Of a DNA stretch of 64,000 nt, positions 45,335 through 55,577 are shown piece after piece. The translations under genes and the position numbers were made by a program. Source of the stretch: Acanthamoeba sp. SK_2022b (Eukaryota > Discosea > Longamoebia > Acanthamoebidae); NCBI GenBank assembly GCA_027943245.1, contig JANDJZ010000117.1:1-64000 (forward strand), in the 5' to 3' direction. Below the pieces are notes generated by a model. It was not told the DNA's origin. It searched no databases and saw only the letters and a list, made by a program, of their open reading frames with translations. Within the stretch, counting starts at the first letter, position 1; each line of letters starts with the position of its first letter.

Positions 45335-48077
45335 AACTTGTTGTGGTTGTCCCTGATGTCCATGCACTGGCCGACGACGACCATCAACCATCACGGTAAG
45401 GCTGTTGGGTCTAGACAGGCAGGATGGGGTGGGCGAGCGTACGTGGAGCACATCCATGCGGAGGAGGTCGTAGTTGGACGCGGGGAAGTAGGGTTCCACA
45501 TTCCCGCCATAGCTCCACACTGATGCCTGAGGGATCTCTGGTGTGCAGAGGGCAAGTCAATATCGCACCAGTAATATAAATCTATTAAAAATTAAAATTA
45601 AAAATTAATATAAAATCAATGAGGAGTAGCACTCACTCCTGCGCTCGGCGGCCGCCAAGGCTCGCTCCTCGTCAGTTGCCTCCTGCGGCTGGGCCTGCAC
45701 ACACAACGCGGCGCTTAGTATTCCTTGCGCATGATGGAATGCAGGAATGCACATTCCTCATACACGCACGCTGGTCGCGCACCTTGGAGGCTCCGAGCCT
45801 GAGCTGGGCGAGAAGATCGAAGGCGGGGTACTCCTTGACTCGGGCGCCCTTGCGCAGGCATTCGTCGAGCCACTCGCCGGCCACGACTTGGAAGGCGCAG
45901 CCGTCCCGCGCCCTCTTGCCCTCCTCCACGAACTTGCGTGCCTGGCGCACCTTGCCGGAGAGGTTGTCGGCCACCTCCTTCTCGGTGGCAATAAGGTGGG
46001 TGCACTTGTCGTTGAGCATGTAGCTGACGGCCCCGCCGTGCCTCTTGATCTGGTCGGTCAGTTCGGACTTGCGCTTGAACGCAAAGTGTTCGGAGAAGGA
46101 GAAGACCAGGTCTGCGAACAGGTCCGACGACGATGAATGCGATGACGATGACGATGATAACGAATCGTCGTTGTCAAACCACTTAAAGGATGAAGACGAG
46201 GAGGAGTGTGGTGATGAAGTAAAAGTGGTCGTGTCCCACTTGCTGGCCTGGTTGGCCTTGAGATCCTTCATGACGGCCTTCAGCTTAGGCGCGTTTTCTG
46301 TGGCCTTGGCCCACTGCTCGACCTTGTTCGTCACCGCCCTGTCCACCGCCTCCCTACGCTCGCCGGCGATTGCATGCGATTGGCGTGAGCTCTCTAATGG
46401 CATGGCGGCGTGGCGCGCACCGATGAGGAGGGAGGGCCTACCATCGCAGGGGCCTCGACGCAGATTCGAACTCGGCTTGGGCTTCCTTGCGCACGTCCTT
46501 GACCATCCATCGGGCGATGGCGTCGATGGTGTGCTGTCGCCCGTCTGTGCACGGCAAAGTGAAGGGCTGCTTTAATTATGTGGACCACGACCACTACCAC
46601 GACCACGACCAAGGGGTACCGCCGCTCTGGCTGGAGACTTCTTGCAGGGCTTGCTCGTATCGAGCCGGGCTCAAGAACAGATCGGCGAGCTCCTCTTCCG
46701 AGTCGACAACGTCGACATGAAGGCTGACGGCCTTGAGTGGATTCGCGTGACACGAGAGCAGCGATCAGCGGGGGAGGTAAGGACATCACACGTGAACGGC
46801 TGGGCACCGCGGTGTGCGGTCCCGCGAGACCCTACCTCGCTGGCGGCGGCCTTGCCGGCGGCGGCCTTCTTCTTGACCATCTGGTGGGTCCTGCCTTTGG
46901 TCTTGAAGGCGTAGGCGGAGAAGAGTTCCGCGCTCAGGACGTCCTTGAAGGAGCCCACCTTCCTGTCGGCCAGGTCGACCGGGTACCACACCACGCCTGG
47001 GTGGTGCACGTTGATTAGACCAAAACGACCCAACGTAAAACCAAAACAAACCAGTGGATCTGGCTGCCCCCAACTACCTTCACCAGGTCCCCTGATGTTG
47101 AATTCCTGGTAGACCCACGGATCGAACCGGTCCACCTCGTCCACGATGGCATTTATCTTGGGCAGTTGACCCTGAGACAGACAGCAAGTTCATTAATTTA
47201 TTCAATTAGACATATGAAACAACATATATCACGGAATTTAAAAAGTAAAGATATGAGGCGGGTACCTCCAGCAGTTGTTCGTTGGCCAGGTGAAGGTTCA
47301 TGTAGTCGAACCCCCACGGGATGATGTGCATGCCGTCCGGCAGGCTGTAGGCTAGCCATCACCAGTAAGTCGCGCGCACACGCACTCTAACATCACAGCC
47401 GTGTGCGGTACCGCCGAGCAGGGTCTTGATGTCATCGGGCTCGATCATCAGATAGTTGTCGATGTATAGTGAGAACACGGCGAAGATGCATCTGTCCAGC
47501 ATGCCGATGGCCACCTCGCTCTGGTAGTTCCATGCGCCACAGCCAAGTCAAAGGCGTGGCAAAAGGGAGGAGTGGGAGGGTGGAGCAGGGAAGTGACGTT
47601 ACGCCTTTCTGCACGCCGGGCCCGCACCACTCGCCAAAGATGGTGAGCGACGCAGTGGGTGTAGTGCCAAAGTCGCGCAGGTACGAGTGCGCGCGAGGCC
47701 ACAGCGAGGCAAAGTAGCCGGCGTTGTCCTTGGCCCACTTGGCCAGCCCCTTGTTCTCCTCGTCGATAAACCTGAGTTTAGAAGAGAAAAGGTGGATGGC
47801 AGGGGTGAGCAAGGGAGGGACATCAAGAGCGAAACACGAACCTGTTCCGGCTCTGCACGCGGAAGGCAGAGTCGGCTGAGATGGTGATGGCGCCATTACA
47901 GCCATGCAGCTTGATCTTGCCCTTGTAGCCCACCTGCCCCCTCTGCCGGTAGAATTTTAGTAAGTTTTTTTAATGAAATTAAAATGCACGTACCGTGGTA
48001 GGGGTGCGGCTTTGGTTTCGTAGTACGTGGTGAAGCCCTTCTATGTCCGGCCAGTAAACAAATCCTTGGTCGTCCAT
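45277..48077 (-). CDS. RNA ligase (Rnl2/REL-like nucleotidyltransferase) fused to a BRCT domain
   Basis: Thirteen exons (48077-47994, 47942-47842, 47771-47603, 47520-47412, 47351-47266, 47171-47078, 46996-46836, 46731-46620, 46544-46442, 46389-45783, 45694-45637, 45537-45443, 45366-45277) give 622 aa with every phase consistent. Ligase motifs are complete and in order: I with the nucleotidyl lysine in GKIKLHGCN, III FGEWCGPGVQKG, IIIa FAVFSLYIDN, IV GEGVVWYPV, V FSAYAFKTKGRT. A helical region (DAIARWMVKDVRKEAQ) and Ser-rich linker precede the BRCT (LFADLVFSFSEHFAFKRKSE, LNDKCTHLIATEKE, VVAGEWLDECLRKG). The last exon, IRDNHNKFYSMEL, resembles the start of a WGR domain, then stops. An ATP-dependent RNA end-joining role, with nuclear targeting by BRCT, is inferred. 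Confidence 0.85.
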
Positions 48078-49612
48078 TCGTTCGTGACAGTGTGGTCTTC
48101 CCGCTACCTGGAACGCTAAGCTTAAAAGCTTTATACTTTATGCTTCTATTTTCACAAGAAATTACCCAAAATGGTTTTTGTTCAGCCCGTAATTAATGCC
48201 CGACAAGGAATGTTCCCCAAAAGAACTTGAAGTATTCTAATTGTTTATCCTGATAACATAAACCTCCAAATATCAGACAATGAATCAAACTCAGAACCCC
48301 AAGGCAGGTGCATTTTTATATCATACTTCTGTTCCTGTGCAGTCCTGTTAGATTCATGATGTGCCAGCTACTCCACCCAGCAGCAATGATTGGACATTGG
48401 CTTTGCATGGGCAAACACCAATGCTAAGACAGAATTTTGCAGCCTGGAAGTTCACAGATACAGGTGATGTATGATCCATTTAGGGGTTTCTCTCCCTTTC
48501 TTTTTTGTCTTGGCATTACAACATCACACCACCTCCCCTTTTACTAATCATTTCCCCTCCCTAAAACATTGCAAACTTAAAATTAAAATTGTTACTTGGT
48601 CTCATGCTGGTGTTACCAGACAGCACTGCATTCCTGGGAATGAGTGTACAAAAAAAAACGCCAGTCATTTTCTACCACTCTGTGATAATAGAGAAGGTGC
48701 AAGGTGATCTCAATTGGCCAAACGGTCTTCAGGGAACTCTCACCAATATTGCAGGTGTGCATCTTCGTGGGTTTGGAGTGTACCACTCTGTGCTGTTCCT
48801 GTTCCCTCACCTTTATAAATTGTTCCTCTTGCTCAAGGGCTTATTGCTAACTTTTTTAAACCTGTTTGAGCAGTGCACTGTGACCACATGGGCCACAGTG
48901 TGACACTAGTTGCCATGGGGTGGTATGTCCAGCTCCCTGATTCCCAACAGCCACAGCAGCCACCCACACCCCACAAATAGCTCCAGGTTGTTGACATCAG
49001 GAGATGCTCCAATTCCAAACAAGTGCTGTCAAGAGGATAACGAGCCTGCTGCAAGAGAACTTTGGCCAGCCTCTGGTATCTGTTGATGAGATGCCCTTGA
49101 ACCCACATGTGTGTGCTGTGCATGGCCGCAATGCCACCCTCTTTGCTGCCCTCAGCTGGAGTTGCATCACCTACCCCAAGTTTGTAATCTTGAACACCAA
49201 GGCAAGGGTGGCACTAACACTGACAACTGCAGCGATTCACCGCACTGATGAAGTGGAAGCTGCCTTCTCCAAGATCAAGAAGGCAACATGAACTCCAGAT
49301 GGCGATTGCAGTGGCCCTCCAGACAGTCACGCTGCCTGGTGTGAGCACATCAGGTACGTGCCTTCGGTTCCTGCGGTACCTGTCGGCGCACGTGCGCCCT
49401 GACCCAGTGCGAACTCCAGTGCTGCCAGGGCGCCGCGAGCATGACCACGTGCTTGCGCATCTGTGCGCCAGGCATCCCAAACTGATCCCCTCCCCCAAGA
49501 CCGGCTCCTGGGACCTCCACTCGCGACTCTCCGATTTTGGCTACCGAATCAACTTCACAAACACAACACAACCGCTCACTTCATATGGCCACGAATACAC
49601 GACAGGTGCCCA
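48078..49612. other. Low-GC block without a supported gene
   Basis: About 1.5 kb, A/T- and CA-rich, unlike neighbouring genes and similar in feel to the retroelement at 52-54 kb. Frames are short and interrupted; one at 49004-49291 (MLQFQTSAVKRITSLLQE start) is moderately protein-like but unrecognised. It contains the upstream region of the RNA ligase gene (from 48078) and the 3' flank of the LRR gene. Confidence 0.4.
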
Positions 49613-51813
49613 TTAACGCTCCGGGTGGCCGCCGCTGACGATGTGGATGCGGGGGTGGTCCCGGGCCGCTTGGACGACGGTCTCCTTGGACAGGCGGTGG
49701 CACTGGCAGACGCTGATCCGCGCGAGGGCCTTGGCGCTGGCCAGGACGTGCAGGAAGTGCTCCTCGCGCAGCTCGGTGGCCTGGGCGAGGTCGAGCTCCT
49801 CCACGGCGACCGCCGGGCCGTCTTGGGCGAACAGGGGCGCCCGGCCCAGGTTCGGGGCGGCCACGGCCTTGATGCGCCGCACCGACTCTAGCCCGCTGAG
49901 GGCCGTCACCGCGCAACCGCCGATGTCGACCTCGTCCATGTCCCGACCGCGCGCGGCCAGCTGGCGGCCCACGGCGGCCAGGCCCACCTCGGCGGTGAGC
50001 CCCCGCGACCGTATCAGGTTGAGGCGGCGCAGGTGGGGAAAGCCGGCCACGATCTGCTCAAGCTCGGCGTCGGTGATGTCCCAGAAGGCCACGTTGAGTG
50101 CCTCCAGCCGCGGGCAGACGGCGGCCAGCCGCGCAAAGTAGTCGCCGTCCCGCGCCTGCGCGTGCGCGTAGTAGGAGGCCGCCATGTTGAGCTCCACGAG
50201 GCACTCGAGCCGCGCGCCGGTGGTCGGCGTGGGGAGCGAGTGGAACGGCAGGAAGGCGAGGTCGTTCAGGTGCAGGCGCGCGAGGCGAGGGAAGAGCCGG
50301 TGCAGGTGGTGCGTGACGCGATCGGTCAGCCGATGGCAGTTGGAGACGTCCAGCTCCTCCAGCCCGTAGGGCCCGTTGAGGTTGGCGTCGGCCGACTCCT
50401 TCAGCCGCTTGATGACCGACTTGACAGAGGGCTGGTCCTCGCGGGGGAGCCTGGTCAACCGCAGCCCGCCACCCTCGGCCGGCGGGCCGCCGTCGGCGTC
50501 CAGCAAGTCGTCGAAGAAGGGGCCCTTGTCGACGGCGTCGAGCGGGAGCAGGAAGTCGTCGGTGAGCGCGCCGCAGCCGACCAGAGACCAGCGCGCGATC
50601 CGGGGCTGCAGGCACCGCACCAGCACCATGGTGAGGCTGCGCAGCGCGCAGAGGCTGGGCGCCCAGGTGCTCTCGGTCGAGTCCTCCCAGTCGTTGCCGG
50701 CCAGCGCCACCTCGAACTCGGCCAGGGCGCACTCGGGGTGGGCCACCGTGCGGATGAGGTAGGCGTTGATCGCCTCGCTGCTGTCGAACACCTCGCGCAC
50801 GGAGGGCGTGATGGCCAGCCGCGTCAGGCTGCGCGCGAACATGTCGGCCAGGGCCTGGTAGCGCGCGAACGACTCTGACCAGAAGTCGCGGCCTTCCTCC
50901 TCGAGGCGCTCGGCCTCCTCGTCCGACGTCTGGGCCAGGACGGCCCACACCTTGTGCGCGAGGTAGTCGGGCAGCTGCGCGGCGTTGAAGGCCGACAGCT
51001 GCGCCGGATCGCAGGTGCGCAGGGCCTCGAGGCAGTGCTCGGCGAGAGTCGAGCGCGGGGCGCGCGTCGCGGGGCGATTGCCGCCGGTCGATGGGTCGTG
51101 CCGCCACCGGAAGACGGCCTCGTAGAACTGGCGGAAGTGGCTCAGCTCTCGGGCAGCCTGGGCGCTGTTGCCCGAGCACGGCTGGGCGATGAAGTAGTTG
51201 AGGGCCTCGTCGAACGAGGAGCAGCCCGCGTGCTTGACGATGTACGAAGGCAGATATGTGCCACGGTGGGCCAGCTGCACACGGCGCGCACCGCGGTGAG
51301 AACTACGCATCAAGGTGGGCACTACTCGATCGGTTATACCAACCTCGTGGGGCAGCTGGCCCTCTGAAACGGCGATCTCCTCATACCGCCACCAGTCGGC
51401 CTGCTGGTACTCGCTCCCGGGCTCCCACATGTAGATGCCGTAGCTGTTGACGAAGTAGATCGTGCCTTGCCACATGCCACAGACAGCTACACGTCAGCTG
51501 GGCCAGCATTGCGTTTGGCGGGCCTGTAGCGAGACTGAAAAGTTGGGTGCAGCACACCTTTTTCATGGGCGTGGTCAGTGGCGAACTGGTGCACGAGACG
51601 ACGGAGAGCCTCCTCGTAGGGCGAGCTCGGAGCGGTGGGAAAGAACTGGGTGTCCTTGAGGAAGTCCTCCACCACGGCTTTGGCCGGCAGCGAAAACCCG
51701 CCCTCGCCCCAGTCCGGCTCCGCCTCAACCTCACACTCAAGCAGCGGGTCCCTCCAGTCAAGCGGCAAGAACACGTTGCAGGTCGGGCAGAACATGAACA
51801 CTGATATCCCCAT
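49613..51813 (-). CDS. Large leucine-rich-repeat-like protein
   Basis: Two exons (51813-51558, 51486-49613) give 709 aa; the second exon is by far the longest in the window. The N-terminal 85 aa contain one CPTC pair (MFCPTCNVFLPLDW) and no known domain. Residues about 350-700 carry irregular LRR units of the F-box/AMN1 cysteine-containing type: LEELDVSNCHRLTDRVTHHL, LARLHLNDLAFLPF, LVELNMAASYY, LEALNVAFWDITDAELEQIV, LRRLNLIRSRGLTAEVGLAA, VEELDLAQATELREEHFLHV, ARISVCQCHRLSKETVVQAA. No F-box was found. A 69-nt in-frame segment (51343-51275) has perfect intron borders and may be spliced out. Function unknown; such arrays usually bind proteins. Confidence 0.75.
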
Positions 51814-52087
51814 CCTTTCTTGTTCTTCCTTCGTCCCTTGGACTCAAATTATCAATTAAAATTTGTGATTAAGAGAAAAATTAGGGAAATCCGGAAAGAA
51901 ATGCGGACAAGCCTTCCTTCGCTGGATACGGGCCTGGTCGTATGAACAAAGACAAGGAAAGGAGGAGGGTGACGAGAGTGTTGTGTGAGAAGAAACTCCT
52001 TCTCACAGGTTGAGCTGTCCTCGGCGTCCAATGGAACTTTCCTGTTGGAGTCTGATGACAAAGAACATGTGCTTCCTCACCCTCATC

Positions 52088-52179
52088 TATAAAATGGAGC
52101 TCAGAGCGTCCCAACACTCTGTCTCCTTCTTCTCTCTCTCTCTCCTACGCCTGCTCCCACACCACCACTCTGCTCAACA
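52088..52179 (+). repeat. 5' LTR-like repeat of the copia element
   Basis: Begins with TATAAAA, contains GGAGCTCAGAGCGTCCCAAC and a CT tract, and ends CTCAACA. Near-identical to 54272-54369 apart from six extra bases of CT there. The true 5' boundary could lie some tens of bases upstream, where similarity fades. Confidence 0.8.
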
Positions 52180-52191
52180 GGTTATGGGCCC
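52180..52191 (+). promoter_or_regulatory. Retroelement primer-binding site matching initiator tRNA-Met anticodon arm
   Basis: GGTTATGGGCCC directly after the 5' LTR end is the exact complement of GGGCCCAUAACC, the anticodon stem-loop of eukaryotic initiator tRNA-Met. Drosophila copia and yeast Ty5 prime from this internal half-tRNA site rather than the tRNA 3' end. Confidence 0.8.
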
Positions 52192-54271
52192 ACAGCCCCA
52201 ACAATGACCACACACAACAACAACCTGTTCACACTCAAGTCCACCATGCACTATATGCAGTGGTGGGAGCACATTGCCATGTCACTTCATTTGACAATGT
52301 CAAGGAGCTGGTCACACTACAGGATGAGACTGCCATTCACCTGTTTAACAGGATTGAGGAGTACCACCAAAAACGACAACAGACCACCAGCTACATCAGT
52401 CTCTCACTCAGCCACTTCAGATCATTGATCAAGGGGAAGGAAGACGACCCCCAGGCCATCATGCAACACCTCAACAAGGAGCTGTGGCCCAAGACCAACG
52501 CCACATGCATGGATCTCCTCCACAACTTCGTCAGCATTCGCCACAAGCCAGATGAGGAGATTGAAGTCTTCTTCACACGCACCCAGGTGGAGCTGGCGGA
52601 GAGTGGCATGATTGCCAACCCAGCCTACCAGCTCCTGGCCATCCTGGATGGCCTGCCACCCGAGTACAATGCTGTCCACGCTGTCATCAAGTTGGAGGAC
52701 AGGATTGATGTGGAGCTCACCACACCAAACAGCTGATCCATCAGCAAGACAGAGTCTGTGCAGCACGCAGTCAAGTTATCAGACCAGCCATGAGAGGACA
52801 GTAATGGTTGGGTGTCAAGCAGGCAAGGCCACAAGGATGAATGTGGCCAGCACAAGAGCACAAAGCCCCAGGATGAGCCCATGTGCTACTACTGCCACAA
52901 GCCAGGACATGTATGGTCAGACTGCCCAAAGCTTCATGCAGCCAGGCAGACTGGGTCATGCGCCAACACTGCCATGGATGACGCTGAGAGTAGCAGTGAG
53001 GAGAAAAACCATCCTCTCCATCACTGATCAAGTCAATGTTGTCAGTGATGAAACAGATAGCTGGTACCTTGACTCTGGTGCAACCCAGCACATCACTTGC
53101 TGGAAGGACCTTCTACACAACTTCAATGACTACAGCCACAAGGAGGCCTGCTACTCAGCAACAACTACTGGTGCCCAGTCCTTGGCTGTGGAACAATCAA
53201 GGCCACTGTCACTGTCAATTGAGCAGTGCAACGGATCGCCATTCACTGTGTCCTCTACACACCAGAACTGGCCAAGAACCTCCTCTCCACTGCCCTCATC
53301 ACTCACAACAGCCACCAAGTACAAATTGACAGCCACAGATGCAGTGTCATCTCAGCCTCTGGTGAAACTGTGCTGGAGCAGCAACATGCTGCGCCTGCCA
53401 ATCAAGCCGATCTTACCACCATCTGTGCCCATGTGCGCACAAGCACTCATGGCCAAGGAACCCACAGTGGATGTCAATGAGCTACATCGACGCCTTGGTC
53501 ACGCCTGCGAGAAGCGTCTCCATGCTGTGCTCAAGGAGCAAGGGATCAAGTGGCCTGCAGCTGGACTAGCTGTGTGCCATGTGCTTGTGAGGGAAGGCCA
53601 CATGCAAGCCCATCCATAAAACACCAATGCCATGAGCCACTGCGCCCATGGAACACCTACCTGCTGCGCGCCAACAGTGAAGTCAAGGACATGCTAGAGC
53701 ACTTCTGAAGACGCTATGGCCAAACTACTATTCAAACACAGCATCACCCATGAGACCACGTCCTCATACACACCAGAACACAACGGGGTCGCCAAGCGCT
53801 TCAACTGCATGATCATAGACATGGTGCGCTGCATGCTACTTGACAGCAACCAGCCCAAGAACATGTGGGGCGAAGCCATCTTCCTGGCTGTCGCCATCAA
53901 CAATTGACTGCCCACGAGCGCCAACAGCAACGCTGCACCGATCACCAAATGGGACAGCTCCCTCAAGCCATCGATCTCACACCTCCACCGCTTTGGAGCC
54001 GCAGTACAGGTACTTTTACCATCTGATCAACAAACGAAGCTCAGCCCCAGAACCAGAGATGGAATCTACCTCAGACCAGTGCAGGAGAACGCCACACACC
54101 ACCACATCCTTGTGCAAGGCCGGATCATCGAAATGAGGGACGTCATGTTCAACAGAGCTGTCGACAGCCCACGTGCGCCGATTGAAGCACCGCTCCAACC
54201 GACCGAGAAGAAACAGGACAACAACGACGTCCCCATGACTGTGGAGGACCCGATTCATCTCCTCCCACGTC

Positions 54272-54369
54272 TATAAAACGGAGCTCAGAGCGTCCCAACA
54301 CTCTGTCTCCTTCTTCTCTCTCTCTCTCTCTCTCCTACGCCTGCTCCCACACCACCACTCTGCTCAACA
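54272..54369 (+). repeat. 3' LTR-like repeat of the copia element
   Basis: Second copy of the 52088-52179 repeat, starting TATAAAA and ending CTCAACA at 54369. It differs by a few substitutions and a longer CT tract. The RPT6 pseudogene lies immediately to the right. Confidence 0.8.
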
Positions 54370-54399
54370 GAGAGACGAGATGTTGTGTGTGACGAAGGA

Positions 54400-55260
54400 A
54401 CGAGGGGAAGGATACCACGAGCTTGGAGATGGACATGTTGCGCTCCGAGTCCTTCAAGACCATGGAGACCGCCATCTCAAAGTCCTCCTGCGTCACGTGC
54501 ACACGGCGCTTCCTCAACGCGTACATGCCAGCCTCCGTACACACCACCTGTCCACGCACAAGCACACCAGACGACACGCGCATCGCGATCGGTCAGCGTT
54601 GAACGGCGGCCCGGGGAGAGCGAGACCGGGGCAGAGAGGAGGGCTGGCCACGGGCGTTCTGAGTGGGCTCGAAGCTATCGAGCTGGTTGAGGAGCTCCAG
54701 CATGGTGCGCTGCACCTCCGAGTCGCCACTGCCACCAGACGTGTCCCATGGGCTGAACCGATGGAATCGGTTTTGTCCATGAAAATGATCGACAGCGGTG
54801 GTGGGCCACGGCCCTGGCAAGCAGAGTCTTGCGCGTTCCGCACATACATACACAGCGAGCGCATGAGAGATGGGCTCATTATCGTCGACAACAGCTGCCT
54901 TGACGAGCAGGATGTACCAGGAGGACCGTAGAGGAGGACGCCCTTGGGCTGAGCGATACCCAAGCTCTCAAAGGGACCCTTGGGGTGCTTGGTGGGGAGC
55001 TCGATGACCTCCTTGATCTGCTTGGTGAGGCCGCCCACCATCTCGTAGGTGGAGTCGGGCACCTTCTCGACCCTCATGAGCGACACAAGCGGATCGAGCA
55101 GAATCTTGTGCAGGGCGTAGCTGTCGTTGCGCAGCGCCACGCACGTGTTTGGCGAGAGCTTGGATTTTTTCCCGCAGGATGGTGGTGGAGGCGCAAAGAA
55201 GAGGAAATTTGAGAGCTGATGGTGATTGCTGGGGAGCCTGTCCTTCAGCATCTACAGCAT
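54400..55260 (-). pseudogene. Decayed 26S proteasome ATPase RPT6 (PSMC5) copy
   Basis: Reading leftwards on the minus strand, RPT6 homology is clear but broken. [52 protein letters not shown] and [17 protein letters not shown] run to the Walker A loop. The loop is then interrupted, resuming as [13 protein letters not shown] (a Gly of GTGKT replaced by Arg). About 35-40 expected residues are missing before [13 protein letters not shown], where the Walker B Glu of DEID has become Lys. A frameshift follows, then [19 protein letters not shown]. The AAA lid is missing, and the C-terminus resumes at [20 protein letters not shown] (54545-54480). Lesions in both ATPase motifs, deletions and frameshift argue against function. 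Confidence 0.85.
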
Positions 55261-55577
55261 ATAACCTGGTGTTTCAAACGGGATAGTGTGCCTTTTGAAG
55301 AAGCAGGCACACTCATCAACCCTTGCACCAACGGAAGGCCATCAGCCAGCACGAAAAATCCAGTTTTCAGAACATTTTCACAAAGCACAATGAATTCTGG
55401 TTGGTTGGCTCATTGATGCTCCCTCGCAACGACCGTTGTGAGCCCAACGGTCCGCGGAGTCTTTGCCCCCCCGGAGCGGACACCAACAACAAAACCAACG
55501 CTGTGCGTTGCCATTTCTTCAAGCCTCACTGAGTCTTTACAACCCCCCCATTACCACCACAACCCTATACACACATC

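Larger units (their letters stand above)
52088..54369 (+). mobile_element. Decayed Ty1/copia-type LTR retrotransposon lacking reverse transcriptase
   Basis: Bounded by LTR-like repeats of about 92 and 98 bases. Plus-strand remnants occur in copia order: a Gag frame (52260-52736, DLLHNFVSIRHKPDEEIEVF, AILDGLPPEYNAVHAVIKL); a CCHC knuckle (CYYCHKPGHVWSDC near 52885); protease active site WYLDSGATQHIT near 53070; GAG-pre-integrase LHRRLGHACEKRL near 53490; integrase end TSSYTPEHNGVAKRF near 53770; and a post-integrase stretch GRIIEMRDVMFNRAV at 54119. Frames are broken by stops and shifts, the integrase core is partly deleted, and reverse transcriptase and RNase H are absent, so it is not autonomous. 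Codon use (CA-rich) differs from host genes. Confidence 0.88.

Noticed and set aside
52088..54369. Intact retrotransposon
   Set aside because: Several stops and frameshifts, truncated integrase and no reverse transcriptase or RNase H sequence between integrase remnant and 3' LTR.
54400..55260. Functional proteasome ATPase gene
   Set aside because: Walker A and Walker B residues are replaced, the region between them and the lid are deleted, and the frame shifts.
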